A DNA stretch of 64,000 nt from Clostridium pasteurianum (GTDB taxonomy: Bacteria; Bacillota; Clostridia; Clostridiales; Clostridiaceae): NCBI RefSeq assembly GCF_001705235.1, contig NZ_MCGV01000001.1, positions 248,001-312,000 on the forward strand, written 5' to 3'. Every line of letters begins with the position of its first letter. The first letter of the stretch is position 1. Made by a program: the position numbers and the translations under genes. Of the stretch, positions 63,904 through 64,000 are shown piece by piece. Below the pieces are notes generated by a model, which was not told where the DNA came from, did no database searches, and saw only the letters and a list, made by a program, of their open reading frames with translations.

Positions 63904-63947
63904 AAACTCATGTATAAATTAAAATCTTCTAATTTATACATGAGTTT
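63904..63947 (-). terminator. Terminator of the gene entering from the right edge
   Basis: AAACTCATGTATAAATTA / TAATTTATACATGAGTTT, 18-bp perfect stem, then TTGTTTTTTG on the minus strand. Confidence 0.85.
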
Positions 63948-63962
63948 AATGTTATGTTTGCT

Positions 63963-64000
63963 TTATTCGTTAGAAACTGTTTCTTTATTTTGCTCATCTA
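63963..64000 (-). CDS. C-terminal end of a protein (runs off right edge)
   Basis: Minus frame DEQNKETVSNE then TAA at 63963-63965, directly followed by a strong terminator. Too short to identify; the terminator is the main support. Confidence 0.45.
   Translation of the reverse strand, partial: DEQNKETVSNE

Overview
The window is AT-rich, densely coded DNA of a spore-forming anaerobic Firmicute. It reads as Clostridium sensu stricto, close to the solventogenic C. acetobutylicum lineage. Support: an alpha/beta small acid-soluble spore protein, [FeFe]-hydrogenase maturase HydE, class III fructose-1,6-bisphosphatase, a clostridial 4-hydroxybutyrate dehydrogenase, QueH, a T-box leader, fluoride and yjdF riboswitches, GGAGG ribosome sites and frequent GTG/TTG starts. 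The species is inferred from family resemblance and gene order only. No rRNA, tRNA, CRISPR array, prophage or intact insertion sequence was seen.

Layout. 0-7 kb is a loose, accessory-looking zone: the start of a secreted amidase-like protein, Sua5, a methyltransferase, three GNAT acetyltransferases, an HxlR regulator facing a flavin-oxidoreductase-like gene killed by an in-frame stop, a Nim-like protein, and fossils of a GH1 glycosidase and an AAA ATPase. 7-23 kb is a long minus-strand block of housekeeping genes: hydE, M16 peptidase, DJ-1, a topoisomerase IV pair, glycerol-1-phosphate dehydrogenase with a HAD phosphatase, DegV, DUF116, LUD, TPM, pyridoxamine kinase and a radical SAM protein. 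23-34 kb holds a SASP gene, a candidate small RNA, transporters (ABC, MATE, and BrnQ under an isoleucine T-box) and a DEAD-box helicase. 34-46 kb holds PanE, MgsA, two chemoreceptors, a lone tyrosine recombinase, a zinc-binding lipoprotein behind a palindromic operator, a fluoride riboswitch with two FluC subunits, RNase Z and a decayed AgrC-like kinase. 46-64 kb holds QueH, a 1.3-kb repeat cluster, a short-chain dehydrogenase, 4-hydroxybutyrate dehydrogenase, YjdF under its riboswitch, Fbp, an ABC transporter with an overlapping XRE-TPR regulator, a chemoreceptor with a possible leader RNA, a secreted GH18 protein and a D-lactate dehydrogenase-like protein.

The most unusual feature is a family of long (about 190-275 bp) imperfect palindromes in intergenic DNA. 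Each copy's two ends match each other even though the end sequences differ between copies. All share a small fixed asymmetry (AACATTAAA in one arm, AAC[GA]ATTTAAA in the other) that gives them a polarity. Six of the seven places where an element end can be oriented have the same arm first, directly after a gene's stop codon and in the direction of transcription; in two cases the stop codon lies inside the element. This suggests an element working in, or targeted to, mRNA 3' ends. Other signals worth following are the roughly 200-nt hairpin-rich RNA at 23617-23817, a possible leader RNA before the chemoreceptor at 56441, and a hairpin that appears to bring a strong ribosome site close to the LUD gene start.
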